DNA of 57,402 nucleotides from Clostridia bacterium (GCA_017410065.1 JAFQRL010000025.1:82793-140194); one strand, 5' to 3'; shown: positions 44,170 to 53,333, numbered from the stretch's first letter. The notes: generated by a model not told the origin, from the sequence alone. A program made the numbers and translations.

Positions 44170-45219
44170 TTAATAGTTGTTTACATATAGTGCGGTTTTT
44201 ATATATTCCGCAAGCTTTGACGATATTTCAGCTTCGCCAAGATCGTTAGGATGAATTCCGTCGTGAGTGTGCTCGGCACTCGTGAGAAGCTCGCCTCCGA
44301 AAACGAGGTGCACTCTCTTGTCTCCACTGTCGCAGAGTCGGTGATAGGTCTCTTTGATTATCTCAAATCTTTCAAGCCCCTCCTGGCTTTCCTTAACGTC
44401 GGGACGGCTGACGAGAATTATGGGAGTCTCGGGCAAAAGCGAGCGAAGCCTCTCCACAAAGGGCAAGTGTGTTGCGCGGAGCTTTTCCTTATTGGGCGCA
44501 TTATGGTCATATCCGATAACGGCGACCGACGGTGAAAGACTACCTATATATTCGGCAATTTCAAGCTCGCCTCTGCAACCCGCGCCGAAGCCGAGATTAT
44601 ATACGTCGGCGCAAAGATCGCGGGATATCCTATTCACAAAGGTGAGTCCCGAGCGGGAGGCGCAAGCACCGTGAGTTATGGATGAACCGTAGAAAACTAT
44701 GGGTGAGCTTATCCTGTAATCGGTGGGAGGAGAAAGCGTGGCTTCTCCGTCTATTCCTATCTCAAGGTCTATCGCCTGCGCATATTGGGGCATATTCAAG
44801 GCGAGCTCTCTTTCCCTTCTCTCCCCGAGATTAAGGGCAGCCTCGTATACTCCGCCGTTTTGTATCTCATAAGGGGGATTGAAGCTACCGAGATATTCTC
44901 TGCCCTCGTATAGATCAAAGCCCGCCGAAAGCGTGAGGGTGAGCATTGAGATGCGATATATATCGCCGAGGTGAGCGCGAATGGCAATATAGGTGGAATT
45001 TGTTCTGAAGCGCACTCTGCCGCCTGCTGTGGCTTTTGAAAATTTCGCGGCTCTCGGGTTTATCCGCTCTGCCACAGAGCGAGGAAGCCTTGCAAAGCCC
45101 TCCTCGTATTTCTTTACGCCGTGGAGCGAGAAAGGCACGGAGGCGACATCAAAAAATCTTACGTCGGGCTTATTGATAAAGCTTGATACCACAAGCCTTG
45201 GGTCTATATTCTTGTCCAT
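44170..45219 (-). CDS. SGNH hydrolase with N-terminal GxDLY-type domain (paralogue 2)
   Basis: I start at ATG 45219, four bases after GGAGG, giving 349 residues. The N-terminal domain has GFDLYEGREYLG (the GxDLY motif). The SGNH part shows FYGSSITHGACASRSG, NLGFGAGCRGELE, GYDHNAPNKE and HDGIHPNDLGEAE. It is homologous to both neighbours over its whole length. It carries CAS in place of CCT/CCS after the nucleophile, a local difference between paralogues. Cytoplasmic. It probably shares a transcript with the upstream paralogue at 46.4 kb, though a 168-base gap separates them. Confidence 0.9.
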   Translation of the reverse strand: MDKNIDPRLVVSSFINKPDVRFFDVASVPFSLHGVKKYEEGFARLPRSVAERINPRAAKFSKATAGGRVRFRTNSTYIAIRAHLGDIYRISMLTLTLSAGFDLYEGREYLGSFNPPYEIQNGGVYEAALNLGERRERELALNMPQYAQAIDLEIGIDGEATLSPPTDYRISSPIVFYGSSITHGACASRSGLTFVNRISRDLCADVYNLGFGAGCRGELEIAEYIGSLSPSVAVIGYDHNAPNKEKLRATHLPFVERLRSLLPETPIILVSRPDVKESQEGLERFEIIKETYHRLCDSGDKRVHLVFGGELLTSAEHTHDGIHPNDLGEAEISSKLAEYIKTALYVNNY

Positions 45220-45387
45220 CACACCTCCGCGTAAAACTTATATTTTTATGCAATAATTTGCTCGTTATTCTTTATTTTCTTATATTTCGGGCTTTTTAGG
45301 GCTATCCTTTTCCGTTCTGCTTTGCGCTACCCTATGGCTTTGCCCTACCGCTTTGGCTTCGCTTCGCGCCGTGCAGATCCTATCGTT

Positions 45388-46440
45388 TTAACTCTCAAGG
45401 ATCTCCTTAAGAACAGGATAAAGTCCCTTCGCCATAAAGAAGAAGCCAAGGTCGTTGGGATGGCATCCGTCAACGGTGCCCTCGTTTCCTATGGGCTCAA
45501 GGCTCTTGGGAGTTGGAACGAACCAAACGTTTTTATCTCCTGCGGCAAGTGCGTTCTGATAGGTCCTTTCAACTATCTTAAGGCGCGTATCTCGCTCGTA
45601 GCTCGACCTCGCCTGCGGTCTTGTTATAAACACGATGGGAAGCTCGGGTCTTTTCTCCCTGATCCTTTTGAAGAAGGGCTCGTGATGCTCGGCGAGGAAT
45701 TCCGGAGTGGGCGCGTTATGGTCGAAGCCGAGAACGAGAACGCTCATATCAAGGCTCGCGATATAATCCGCCATTTGCGACTCTCCCTTGCAGCTGCCCG
45801 AAAAGCCGAGATTATATACGTTAGAGTCAAGCATACGGGAGAGCACCGAGGAGTAATTGAGACCAGGGCGAGAGCAGCAGCCGCCTTGGGTTACGGACGA
45901 GCCGTAGAACACCACGGGCTTTTCGTATTTATAATCCGGCGCCGCCTTGATGAGCGAGCCCTGCTCAACTCCGATATAAAGGCTTCTCACAGGACCGTAG
46001 CAGGGGAAATTGATGGTAATTAGCCTCTCGCGCTTATCGTTAAAGCTTGCGGATGACTCAAAGCTTGTGACACCGCCGCCCGTATATGCACCGGGGCGGA
46101 AGGTGGTGAGGTATACGTCGTCCTCGTAAATATCAAAGCCGGCAATATTGGTGAATGTCATGTGGTCGGGATGATAGGTCGTGTCTCTTTCCGCAATGAT
46201 CGCAACCCTTTTACTGTCGGTAACAAAGCGGACCCTTCCACCCGAGGTATTAAAATTAAGACCTGCAACGCCGCCGCTGACAGTCTTTGCGATCTCGGGA
46301 TCCAGTCTGCAATATCCGCCCTCTGCCTTCTGCACGCCGTAAAGCCTTATACATTCGCTCTCGGGAGAATAGAACACAAGCCCGTCCTTTTCAATAACCG
46401 TGTGCGACACCATATTTTTATCTATCTGATAAAGATCCAT
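45388..46440 (-). CDS. SGNH hydrolase with N-terminal GxDLY-type domain (paralogue 3)
   Basis: The 350-residue protein has GFDIYEDDVYLT in the N-terminal domain, then FYGSSVTQGGCCSRPG, NLGFSGSCKGESQ, GFDHNAPTPE and DGCHPNDLGFFFMAKG. It has all SGNH blocks and is the promoter-proximal member of the trio, with a full consensus promoter 62 bases upstream. Three paralogous esterases in a row suggest a substrate with several kinds or positions of ester, such as an acetylated glycan. No signal peptide. Confidence 0.9.
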   Translation of the reverse strand: MDLYQIDKNMVSHTVIEKDGLVFYSPESECIRLYGVQKAEGGYCRLDPEIAKTVSGGVAGLNFNTSGGRVRFVTDSKRVAIIAERDTTYHPDHMTFTNIAGFDIYEDDVYLTTFRPGAYTGGGVTSFESSASFNDKRERLITINFPCYGPVRSLYIGVEQGSLIKAAPDYKYEKPVVFYGSSVTQGGCCSRPGLNYSSVLSRMLDSNVYNLGFSGSCKGESQMADYIASLDMSVLVLGFDHNAPTPEFLAEHHEPFFKRIREKRPELPIVFITRPQARSSYERDTRLKIVERTYQNALAAGDKNVWFVPTPKSLEPIGNEGTVDGCHPNDLGFFFMAKGLYPVLKEILES

Positions 46441-46501
46441 AATAATTACCCTTCCCTTGCGTTTCGGCTCGTAGCCACCGATTGTATAATATACTGCTTA
46501 A

Positions 46502-46530
46502 ATTATATAACCCACGCCCCAAAATGTCAA
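46502..46530 (-). promoter_or_regulatory. Promoter of the SGNH trio
   Basis: Minus strand TTGACA (46525-46530), 17 bases, TATAAT (46502-46507), full consensus. Confidence 0.88.
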
Positions 46531-46666
46531 TAGCTTTTCACTTTTTTGATATATTTTCGGAGTAGCGGGCTTCGCTTCACAATGCGCCTTGAATACGGGT
46601 CAATATTTGCCCCGCGAGCCGACTCAGATAAGCCTTGATAACTCTGCGAAAGCAAATATTTTCGCC

Positions 46667-46733
46667 TATCGAAAACCACCCCTGCCGTATATTGAAAATC
46701 ATCTTTGCCATCTGTTGAAAATCGTCTCTGCGA
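46667..46733 (+). repeat. Three 23-bp direct repeats before the rsmG promoter
   Basis: Units start at 46667 (TATCGAAAACCACCCCTGCC), 46690 (TATTGAAAATCATCTTTGCC) and 46713 (TGTTGAAAATCGTCTCTGCG), exactly 23 bp apart, ending one base before the rsmG -35. A degenerate copy may begin near 46645. The 46531-46660 stretch holds nothing else that I recognise. Confidence 0.65.
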
Positions 46734-46734
46734 C

Positions 46735-46763
46735 TTGACAGAGCCCTGCGTTTATGATAGAAT
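46735..46763 (+). promoter_or_regulatory. rsmG promoter
   Basis: TTGACA (46735-46740), 17 bases, TAGAAT (46758-46763), 37 bases before the TTG start. Confidence 0.82.
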
Positions 46764-46800
46764 ATAGGAAAACCACAGGTGTACCCTTGGAGGATATGGC

Positions 46801-47541
46801 TTGAATATTGATAAACAAAAATTCAGCTCTGCCTTGGCAAAGGCGTTTTCGCTTAACGGAATGTCGTCCTTGCTCTCGCTTGAGAGGAGCGAAAAATTTT
46901 ATCAGCTGACCGTGAGAATGCTTGAGGAAAACGAAAAATATAATCTCACCGCCATCACGGAGCCAAATAAAATAATACTGAATCATTACGCCGACTGCGC
47001 GACCCTTGCCTCGCGGCTGAAGAAGGGTGCGACCGTCGTTGACGTCGGGTGCGGCGCGGGCTTCCCCACCCTGCCTCTTGCAATAGTGCGCCCCGACCTT
47101 AAAATACGCGCCATCGACTCCACCGCAAAGAGAGTGAACTACGTTTCAGAGACGGCAGCCCTCCTCGGGCTTGATAACGTCACGGCGGAGGTCCTTCGCG
47201 CTGAGGATGCGGGAAGGTCGGCAGAATACAGAGAAAAATTCGATTACGCCACAGCACGCGCCGTTGCGGAGCTGAGGATCCTTGCGGAGCTTTGCCTGCC
47301 CCTTGTGCGCGTTGGCGGACAGATGGTGGCAATGAAGGGTAAGGCTGCCGAATTTGAGCTTGCGGGAGCAAAGCGCGCCATAGCCACACTCGGCGGCAGA
47401 GGCGCGAGAGTGGAGCAGATAGAGCTTCGCTCGGAGGATGGAGAGAGTGCCACCCACCCGCTTATCCTGATCGATAAGAAGGAAAAGTGCCCCTCAACCT
47501 ACCCTCGCCCCTACGCCCAGATATCGAAAAAACCGCTTTGA
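46801..47541 (+). CDS. rsmG: 16S rRNA (guanine-N7) methyltransferase RsmG, TTG start
   Basis: The 246-residue protein matches RsmG (GidB): NLTAITEPNKIILNHYADC, the SAM-binding VVDVGCGAGFPTLPLAI (79-95), and FDYATARAVAELRILAELCLPLV. It methylates N7 of a guanine in the 530 loop of 16S rRNA. The start is TTG, set seven bases after a very strong GGAGGA site; the only nearby ATG opens a two-codon frame. RsmG is often next to mnmG/parA genes at the origin, but here it stands alone between esterase and glycosyltransferase genes. Confidence 0.94.
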   Translation: MNIDKQKFSSALAKAFSLNGMSSLLSLERSEKFYQLTVRMLEENEKYNLTAITEPNKIILNHYADCATLASRLKKGATVVDVGCGAGFPTLPLAIVRPDLKIRAIDSTAKRVNYVSETAALLGLDNVTAEVLRAEDAGRSAEYREKFDYATARAVAELRILAELCLPLVRVGGQMVAMKGKAAEFELAGAKRAIATLGGRGARVEQIELRSEDGESATHPLILIDKKEKCPSTYPRPYAQISKKPL

Positions 47542-47553
47542 TAAAGCATTAAT

Positions 47554-47613
47554 AAAACTCGCATAGCTTAATTGAACTCCGTACCGAGGAGATTAATTAC
47601 TATGCGAGTTTTT
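47554..47613. terminator. Bidirectional terminator after rsmG
   Basis: AAAACTCGCATAG pairs with CTATGCGAGTTTTT, with an inner TTAATT / AATTAA pairing. Confidence 0.85.
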
Positions 47614-47622
47614 GTTTGTTTT

Positions 47623-47643
47623 GCAAACAATTATTTACAATTT
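47623..47643 (+). repeat. Dispersed A+T-rich element, copy 3
   Basis: GCAAACAATTATTTACAATT lies between the rsmG terminator and the 3' end of the GT2 gene. It matches the copies at 38.87 and 42.03 kb. Confidence 0.45.
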
Positions 47644-48775
47644 ATTCGCTTTTTGCCTTTTTCTTTCTCTTGAATTTTGAGAAGAAGGCTCCAAGCTTCG
47701 TTCTGAATTTGGTGCGTTTTTTAGAAGATTTGATCCTGATATTGAGGGTGTCCTTCGTCATCTTATCGATATTCAGCTCCCTGCCGCGATCCATACGCTT
47801 CGTGTACTGATCGTGGGTATAAAGGCCAACGTTTGCGGCAAAGTCACATACGTCCTTATTTTCAAAATCCGAGCTTTCGTGCTTGAACCAGCCGAATGCA
47901 TCGGCAAAGCCGTTGTGAAGAAGATCCCAGAAATCTCCCTTTGCATCGCTCCAAAGGAGATTATAGATCTTATAGCATCTGCTCGCCGAAAGATTGAGAT
48001 AGGAGACCGCAAGAGGTATATAGGTTCCGTGGCTTGCGAGATGCTCCTTTATCTTAAGGTAGACCACGGGCACCTGCTTATAATACTTTTTGAAGAGCTT
48101 GACCCTCGACTGATCGGAATAGACCCTGTGATGGACCAACACCTCGTTTATGCCCATAACTCTGCCTGCAAAGGAAAGCGCCGTACAAATGAAATGCACG
48201 TCCTCAAAAACGTATAGCTCGGGCGCAAACATCAGCTCCTTCTCTTTTATGAAGGAGGTGCGGAAGAGCTTATTCCAGACGTAGCCCGACATACACTGAA
48301 GGATATGGTCGGGATGATCGTTCTTTGAGACAACGTCTCCGCTCATCAATATTTCGCTATGGTCCTCGGGGACAGCGGGTGCAAAGCGTGATTGCTTGGT
48401 GTTATAGATATCGTATTCGCAAACGGCAATGTCCAGCTCGTGCTTCACCGCCGTAACGTAAAGACGTTCGATCAGAGTTGGCTCGTAGAAATCGTCTGCA
48501 TCCAGGAAGATGATAAAATCTCCCCTTGCCCTTATGATACCCTTATTTCTCGCCGTGGAAACTCCCGCGTTATTTTCCGTGACGATCCTTATGCGCTGAT
48601 CCTTTTCCTGATATTCCTTGATTACTGCCAGAGATTTATCGGTTGAGCCGTCGTCTATACAGATGACCTCGATCTCGCGGAGGGTCTGATCCAGCACCGT
48701 ATCCAGAGCGGGGCGGAGATAATCCGTGGCGTTGTAGATAGGCATAATAACAGAAACCTTGATTTCGTTACTCAT
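47642..48775 (-). CDS. Family 2 glycosyltransferase
   Basis: The 377-residue protein has the GT-A fold signatures of family 2: VSVIMPIYNATDYLRPALDT, CIDDGSTDKS (D41-D42) and the metal-binding FLDADDFYEP (D92-A-D94). The ~140 residues after the catalytic domain are helical, and the C-terminus is very basic (KFRTKLGAFFSKFKRKKKAK), which may hold it at the inner membrane face. It moves a sugar from a nucleotide donor to a glycan, often for capsule or wall polymers. It is monocistronic with its own promoter. Confidence 0.92.
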   Translation of the reverse strand: MSNEIKVSVIMPIYNATDYLRPALDTVLDQTLREIEVICIDDGSTDKSLAVIKEYQEKDQRIRIVTENNAGVSTARNKGIIRARGDFIIFLDADDFYEPTLIERLYVTAVKHELDIAVCEYDIYNTKQSRFAPAVPEDHSEILMSGDVVSKNDHPDHILQCMSGYVWNKLFRTSFIKEKELMFAPELYVFEDVHFICTALSFAGRVMGINEVLVHHRVYSDQSRVKLFKKYYKQVPVVYLKIKEHLASHGTYIPLAVSYLNLSASRCYKIYNLLWSDAKGDFWDLLHNGFADAFGWFKHESSDFENKDVCDFAANVGLYTHDQYTKRMDRGRELNIDKMTKDTLNIRIKSSKKRTKFRTKLGAFFSKFKRKKKAKSE

Positions 48776-48808
48776 AAAAAACCTTCTATTCTTCTTTTTT
48801 CTATGTCT

Positions 48809-48837
48809 ATTTTATCACCCCTTTTTCAAAATGTCAA
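48809..48837 (-). promoter_or_regulatory. Promoter of the GT2 gene
   Basis: Minus strand TTGACA (48832-48837), 17 bases, TAAAAT (48809-48814). Confidence 0.82.
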
Positions 48838-48928
48838 GTGCTCTGCTGATAGTGTTTTTTCGGGTGAAAAAATGGCTTGTGCAAGATGGCTAAATTATTT
48901 TCTCCTTTTTGTTTATTATGACGAAACA

Positions 48929-48981
48929 AATTTGATTTTTTTCAAATTAACTCAAAAAAGCTCGCGCGCCTGTGATATAAT
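48929..48981 (+). promoter_or_regulatory. Promoter/operator of the first toroid-family gene
   Basis: TATAAT (48976-48981) with an extended TGA before it, 41 bases upstream of the start. The palindrome AATTTGA-6nt-TCAAATT (48929-48948) lies about 30 bases upstream of it and may be an activator site. The rest of 48776-49022 holds only the divergent GT2 promoter. Confidence 0.6.
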
Positions 48982-49022
48982 TGGGTGTGAAAGCGGCTTT
49001 TTGTTTTTGAAAGGAGACTATT

Positions 49023-51050
49023 ATGAAAAAGATCTACACCCCCGAGGAAATATCCGCGCAGCGTGAGCTTGACGCCAAACGCAGAGAGACCTTGTGGGCA
49101 GCCCTCACAGAGCAGCTTGGCGGCGACGAGAGTGCCGAGCAGATAACCTCTGCCTTCAAGCAGCTTTACACACTTTATAAGCCCGAGCTTGCAGAATGGT
49201 ACGCAAAGCTTTACGACCCCGCGGTTGGCGGTTATTACTCCACGGATAGCGGCAGAGATTACGAAAGCTTCGGTCCCGATCTCGAATGCACTATGCAGTC
49301 TATGGCGTTTATAAGGACCTCGGGTCTTATTGAGGAGGTCGGTCCTCTTGAGGAGGCGATCCCCGAGGATATGCAAAAGGCGATGGTCAGATTTGCAAAG
49401 AGCTGCCAGAGCGAAAACGGCTTTTTCTATCACCCTCATTGGAACGTTGCGGATATTGACGGAAGCATCTCCCGCCGAGGGCGCGACCTTGGTTGGGCAG
49501 TTCAGATACTCACAGCCTTCGGCTCAAATCCCACCTACGACACACCTAACGGCAGAAAGGGAGACGGTCTCGATGCGGACGGAAACCCCGTTGCAGTAAA
49601 AGAAAAGTCGGTTAGCAATAGCGCGGCGGAAAAGCCTCAGGCACCCGCTCGCCACGCCCCATATCTTGAAAACAGGGAGACCTTCCTTGAATATCTCTCC
49701 GAATTCGATCTTGTGAATAAATCCTATCACTGGGGAAATATGCTTAATTCCACGGTCGGGCAGATAAGAGCAAGATCCCGCGAGCTCGTTGAGGGCGGCG
49801 CGGATTACAGCCTTGTTGATATTCTTATAGATTATCTCAACGAGCGCATCTGTCCCGAGACAGGCTATTGGGGCAGAGAGGTAAATATGGCGGGCTCAAA
49901 CGGATACTTCAAGATCCTCGCCATCTATAACTCTCTTGAAAAGCCCTACCCCGCTTGCGAGAAGGCAACCGAATCGGTGCTCCTCAGCATTATGGGAGAC
50001 GAGATCGACGCCGGCAACTGCTGCTCGCTCTATAACCTTTGGAACTGCGTTAGCTTTATAAAGACCAACGTTAGAAAATTTGCCTCCGAGAAGGATAAGG
50101 AAAGAATTCTCGGCAGGATCGACCAGGTGCTCCGCGAAAGAGGTGCCGAGGCTATCCTCAATACCTACAAGAAGATCAAGCCCTATCAGAAGGGTGTTGC
50201 CTTCAGCCATCAATATCACGGCAACGGCGGCGCACAGCAGGGACTCTACACGGGTATGACAGGTCTCTTTGTTGCAGACGAAGGAAACGTTGATGCAACG
50301 GGCATCTGCTCCACAGGTCTTGTGCGAGCAATGTTTGAAACCTTCGGTGCAAGGAGAGTGCCCATCCTTTATAAGGCGGATTGGATGGTCTACCTTAATA
50401 TAATCAATACCGCAAAGCCCGTGGTGAAAAAATACCCCCAGGAGCCCTATCGTAAGCTCGACAACAAGGAGGCTCTCAAATTTGTTCCCGCTCTTGCAAA
50501 CACCGAGTGGGAGCTTAAGGACGGCGCATACGAGGTGAAGCTTCTTGCGGAGGGTCACGGCTTTAACGTTGAAAGAACGGCGAGAGTCTGCAAGGGAGAC
50601 TACGTTAAGCTTGAAACCGAGCTTTCCATCACCGACATTATCGAAGACGGCACGCTCCGCATAGATATCATCCGTGGCAGAGCTCCCAACACCACCACCC
50701 TGATCTATCTTGAGCTTAAGGTGAAGGGCGACGAGCTCACCGTGGCTTGCGATAAGTGGGAGCACGGCTTCAAAAAGACCATCAAGCTTCCCGACAGCAT
50801 AAAGCTGAAGATCGAATATTATATCGATCCTATGGAAAGAAAAGATAAAAAGCTCGGGGGATGCACGGCACAGAGAGTGTATATCAACGATGAGCTTATG
50901 GGCACAGCGGTCAACAACGACGGCACAGACCCCAAGTATCAGACGGGCACTCCCCTTCATATCAACGGCACGCCGAGATTCTATACCCCCGATTCGCTCA
51001 GAGCAACGCTCCGCGTGAAGGATATGTATTATTCCTACCCGAAGCTTTGA
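49023..51050 (+). CDS. Unrecognised family: predicted alpha/alpha barrel plus beta-sandwich (paralogue A)
   Basis: The 675-residue cytoplasmic protein starts behind AAAGGAG. I do not recognise its family. Residues ~1-470 look like a helical barrel with motifs shared by all four paralogues: WYAKLYDP (59-66), GGYYS, FGPDLE (83-88), GFFYHPHWN, SRRGRDLGW, PTYDTPNGRKGDGLDADGNP, ETGYWGRE, YNLWN and GNVDATGICSTGL (421-433). Residues ~490-675 look like a lectin-type beta-sandwich (KIEYYIDP, RVYINDELMGTAVNN). The conserved acidic and aromatic residues suggest a carbohydrate-active enzyme, lyase or hydrolase, but this is inference. First of three tandem plus-strand copies. Confidence 0.75.
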   Translation: MKKIYTPEEISAQRELDAKRRETLWAALTEQLGGDESAEQITSAFKQLYTLYKPELAEWYAKLYDPAVGGYYSTDSGRDYESFGPDLECTMQSMAFIRTSGLIEEVGPLEEAIPEDMQKAMVRFAKSCQSENGFFYHPHWNVADIDGSISRRGRDLGWAVQILTAFGSNPTYDTPNGRKGDGLDADGNPVAVKEKSVSNSAAEKPQAPARHAPYLENRETFLEYLSEFDLVNKSYHWGNMLNSTVGQIRARSRELVEGGADYSLVDILIDYLNERICPETGYWGREVNMAGSNGYFKILAIYNSLEKPYPACEKATESVLLSIMGDEIDAGNCCSLYNLWNCVSFIKTNVRKFASEKDKERILGRIDQVLRERGAEAILNTYKKIKPYQKGVAFSHQYHGNGGAQQGLYTGMTGLFVADEGNVDATGICSTGLVRAMFETFGARRVPILYKADWMVYLNIINTAKPVVKKYPQEPYRKLDNKEALKFVPALANTEWELKDGAYEVKLLAEGHGFNVERTARVCKGDYVKLETELSITDIIEDGTLRIDIIRGRAPNTTTLIYLELKVKGDELTVACDKWEHGFKKTIKLPDSIKLKIEYYIDPMERKDKKLGGCTAQRVYINDELMGTAVNNDGTDPKYQTGTPLHINGTPRFYTPDSLRATLRVKDMYYSYPKL

Positions 51051-51159
51051 TTTTCGCCTTTGGAAATTACTCGTTCACCGTTTCAGAATATCGGACAGTT
51101 AATAACAGTTTATAATCAAATTACATTTTAACCATCAGCAATTGAAAGGAAATATCACT

Positions 51160-53193
51160 ATGGAAAGATTATTCACAAAAGAGGAAATTGCAAAGCAAAG
51201 AGAGCTTGACAAGGTAGCCAAGGAAAAGGAATGGGAGGCTCTTGCCAAAGAAGCGGGAGGCGGCGAGCGCGGCGCGGGTATAGCCGACGCCTTCAAGCAG
51301 CTCTACACTCTCTACACCCCCGCCCTTGCGGAATGGTTTGCAAAGCTTTACGACCCGGAGGTCGGCGGCTACTACTCCACCACCTCGGGCCACGACACCG
51401 AGGGCTTTGGTCCCGACGTTGAGGTTACGGTGCAGTCGCTCCGCTTTATTGAGAGCTCGGGTATGCTCCGCGAGGTAGGCACCCTTCTTGAGGCTCTCCC
51501 TGAGGGTATGCAGGAGGCAATGCTGAAATTCGCAAAGAGGCTTCAGCATCCCAACGGCTATTTCTATCATCCGCAATGGACCTTCAACGACGTTCATTAT
51601 AATCTATCAAGACGAGGCAGAGACCTCGGCTGGGCAACGAGCCTGATCTCCACGATGGGCGGCACTCCCACCTACGACACCCCCAACGGCAGAAAGGGAG
51701 ACGGACTTGACGCAGACGGAAACCCCGTTGCAGCCGCAGGCTGTTGTGAAGAAAAGGCGGCAGATGATAATGCTCCCGCGGCGGCTAAAAATTATCCCGA
51801 ATATCTTGAGGACAAAGAAAGCTTTGAGAACTATCTTTCCACCGTTAAGATCCGTGAGAATTCCTATTGGTGGGGCAACCAATTCAACGCCACCTACACC
51901 CAGATAGACGCAAGAGCAAAGGCACTTATTGATGGCGGCGCGGATTACGATCTTCGCGATATCCTTATCAATTGGCTCAACGAGAGAATAGATCCGAACA
52001 CGGGCTATTGGGGCGAATTCACAAACCTTGCGGGCACTAACGGCTTCTTCAAGATCATCACCCTTTATAACTTCTGGAAAAAGCCCTATCCGATGCCCGA
52101 GAAGGTAACGGAGTCGGTGCTTAAGGGAATTATGGGAGACGAGATAGCAAAGGGCAACTGCTGCTCCATCTATAACCTTTGGTCGGCTATCTGCTCCATT
52201 AAGGCAAACGTTAAGAACTGCCATCCCGAGGACGTGAGAGAAAGAGTGCTCCACACTATCGACGAGACCCTCCGCGACAACGGCAGAGAAGCAATTCTCA
52301 TCACCTATAAAAAGATGGCACCCTATCAGAAAAACGGCTGTGAATTCTCCCATAGCTACGAGTCCTGCGGCGGCGGTCAGCAGGGTCTTCCCACGGGCCT
52401 TAACCCCACCTACGGAGTGCTTGAAGGAAACGTTGACGCAACCTGCATCTGCTCCTCGGGTCTCACAAGAGGTATGTTTGATGCCTTCGGCTTCAAGAAG
52501 GTCTCGCTTCTTATGAAGGCGGATTGGATGAATTATAAGAATATTCTTATGTCCTACGGACCCGCAAAAAAGATCAGAGTTCAGGATCCCATCGTCAACT
52601 TCGACGACGGCAAGATCCCTCTCGCTGTACGCTCTATGGGCGGCGCGGAGCTTTCGGTCTCGGACGGTAAGCTCACCGTTTGTGCAGAGGGCGAGGGCAA
52701 AGGAATCGACCTTCTTCCCACCGCCAGGATATGTAAGGGCGACGTATTCCTCTTTGAAGCGGACGTTACAGTTCCGAGCATCTCGGGTGAGGGAATTCTC
52801 CGCTTTGAAAACCGTACAGGCGCGCTCGAAAGAATAGAGGACGTCACCTTCTTCGATATGAAGATCCAAGACGGTAAAGTCTCCTTCTTCTCGGATAAAT
52901 GGGAGGCGGGCTTCTCCGTAAAGGATGCCGCAAATGCCGACGGCTTCAAGTTGAGAGTTGAGCTTGATCTCGTTGATGCTCCGAGAGCAGACGGCGCGAA
53001 GAGGCTTTGCTCCGCAATGCACGTTTACGCAGACGGAAAATTCATCGGCAGTATTATCAATAACGCGTCTGATCCTAAATGCCCTTCGGGCTACACCCTT
53101 GGCACGACCTCAAGGGTCTGCTTTGGAACAGGGGAAGGTACCGAGGCGCACTTCACCATTGATAACCTTCGCCATTCCTACGCAAATAAATAA
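51160..53193 (+). CDS. Unrecognised family: predicted alpha/alpha barrel plus beta-sandwich (paralogue B)
   Basis: I start at ATG 51160 behind AAAGGA (677 residues); the frame continues upstream through that site. It is the closest relative of paralogue A: WFAKLYDPEVGGYYSTTSG, FGPDVEVT, GYFYHPQWT, SRRGRDLGW, YDTPNGRKGDGLDADGNPVA, NTGYWGEF, NGFFKIITLYNFW and GNVDATCICSSGLTRGMF. The C-terminal ~190 residues are again beta-sandwich-like (MHVYADGKFIGSIINN). It lies 109 bases after paralogue A with only a weak TATAAT (51111-51116) between, so it may be on the same transcript. No signal peptide. Confidence 0.75.
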   Translation: MERLFTKEEIAKQRELDKVAKEKEWEALAKEAGGGERGAGIADAFKQLYTLYTPALAEWFAKLYDPEVGGYYSTTSGHDTEGFGPDVEVTVQSLRFIESSGMLREVGTLLEALPEGMQEAMLKFAKRLQHPNGYFYHPQWTFNDVHYNLSRRGRDLGWATSLISTMGGTPTYDTPNGRKGDGLDADGNPVAAAGCCEEKAADDNAPAAAKNYPEYLEDKESFENYLSTVKIRENSYWWGNQFNATYTQIDARAKALIDGGADYDLRDILINWLNERIDPNTGYWGEFTNLAGTNGFFKIITLYNFWKKPYPMPEKVTESVLKGIMGDEIAKGNCCSIYNLWSAICSIKANVKNCHPEDVRERVLHTIDETLRDNGREAILITYKKMAPYQKNGCEFSHSYESCGGGQQGLPTGLNPTYGVLEGNVDATCICSSGLTRGMFDAFGFKKVSLLMKADWMNYKNILMSYGPAKKIRVQDPIVNFDDGKIPLAVRSMGGAELSVSDGKLTVCAEGEGKGIDLLPTARICKGDVFLFEADVTVPSISGEGILRFENRTGALERIEDVTFFDMKIQDGKVSFFSDKWEAGFSVKDAANADGFKLRVELDLVDAPRADGAKRLCSAMHVYADGKFIGSIINNASDPKCPSGYTLGTTSRVCFGTGEGTEAHFTIDNLRHSYANK

Positions 53194-53230
53194 AGCGCAA
53201 TATATTGCATTTTTTTCGTAATATATTGAA

Positions 53231-53259
53231 TTGTTATCGCCAATAAAATATGATATACT
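53231..53259 (+). promoter_or_regulatory. Promoter of paralogue C
   Basis: TTGTTA (53231-53236), 17 bases, TATACT (53254-53259), 74 bases before the start. Confidence 0.7.
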
Positions 53260-53272
53260 TAATTTAAGCACG

Positions 53273-53298
53273 ATTATGTTGTGCTATTATGTTGTGCT
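53273..53298 (+). repeat. Perfect 13-bp tandem repeat in the leader of paralogue C
   Basis: ATTATGTTGTGCT occurs twice without gap (53273-53285 and 53286-53298). Each GTGCT can pair with AGCAC at 53268-53272, giving alternative small hairpins in the leader. Confidence 0.7.
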
Positions 53299-53333
53299 AT
53301 TGAACAAAATTTACGTGCATAAGGAGATCGCTT

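Noticed and set aside
49896..50960. A 354-codon minus-strand frame inside paralogue A, and similar long frames inside B (51607-53022) and C
   Set aside because: They recur at matching places because the paralogues share sequence, lack ribosome sites, and encode no recognisable domain.
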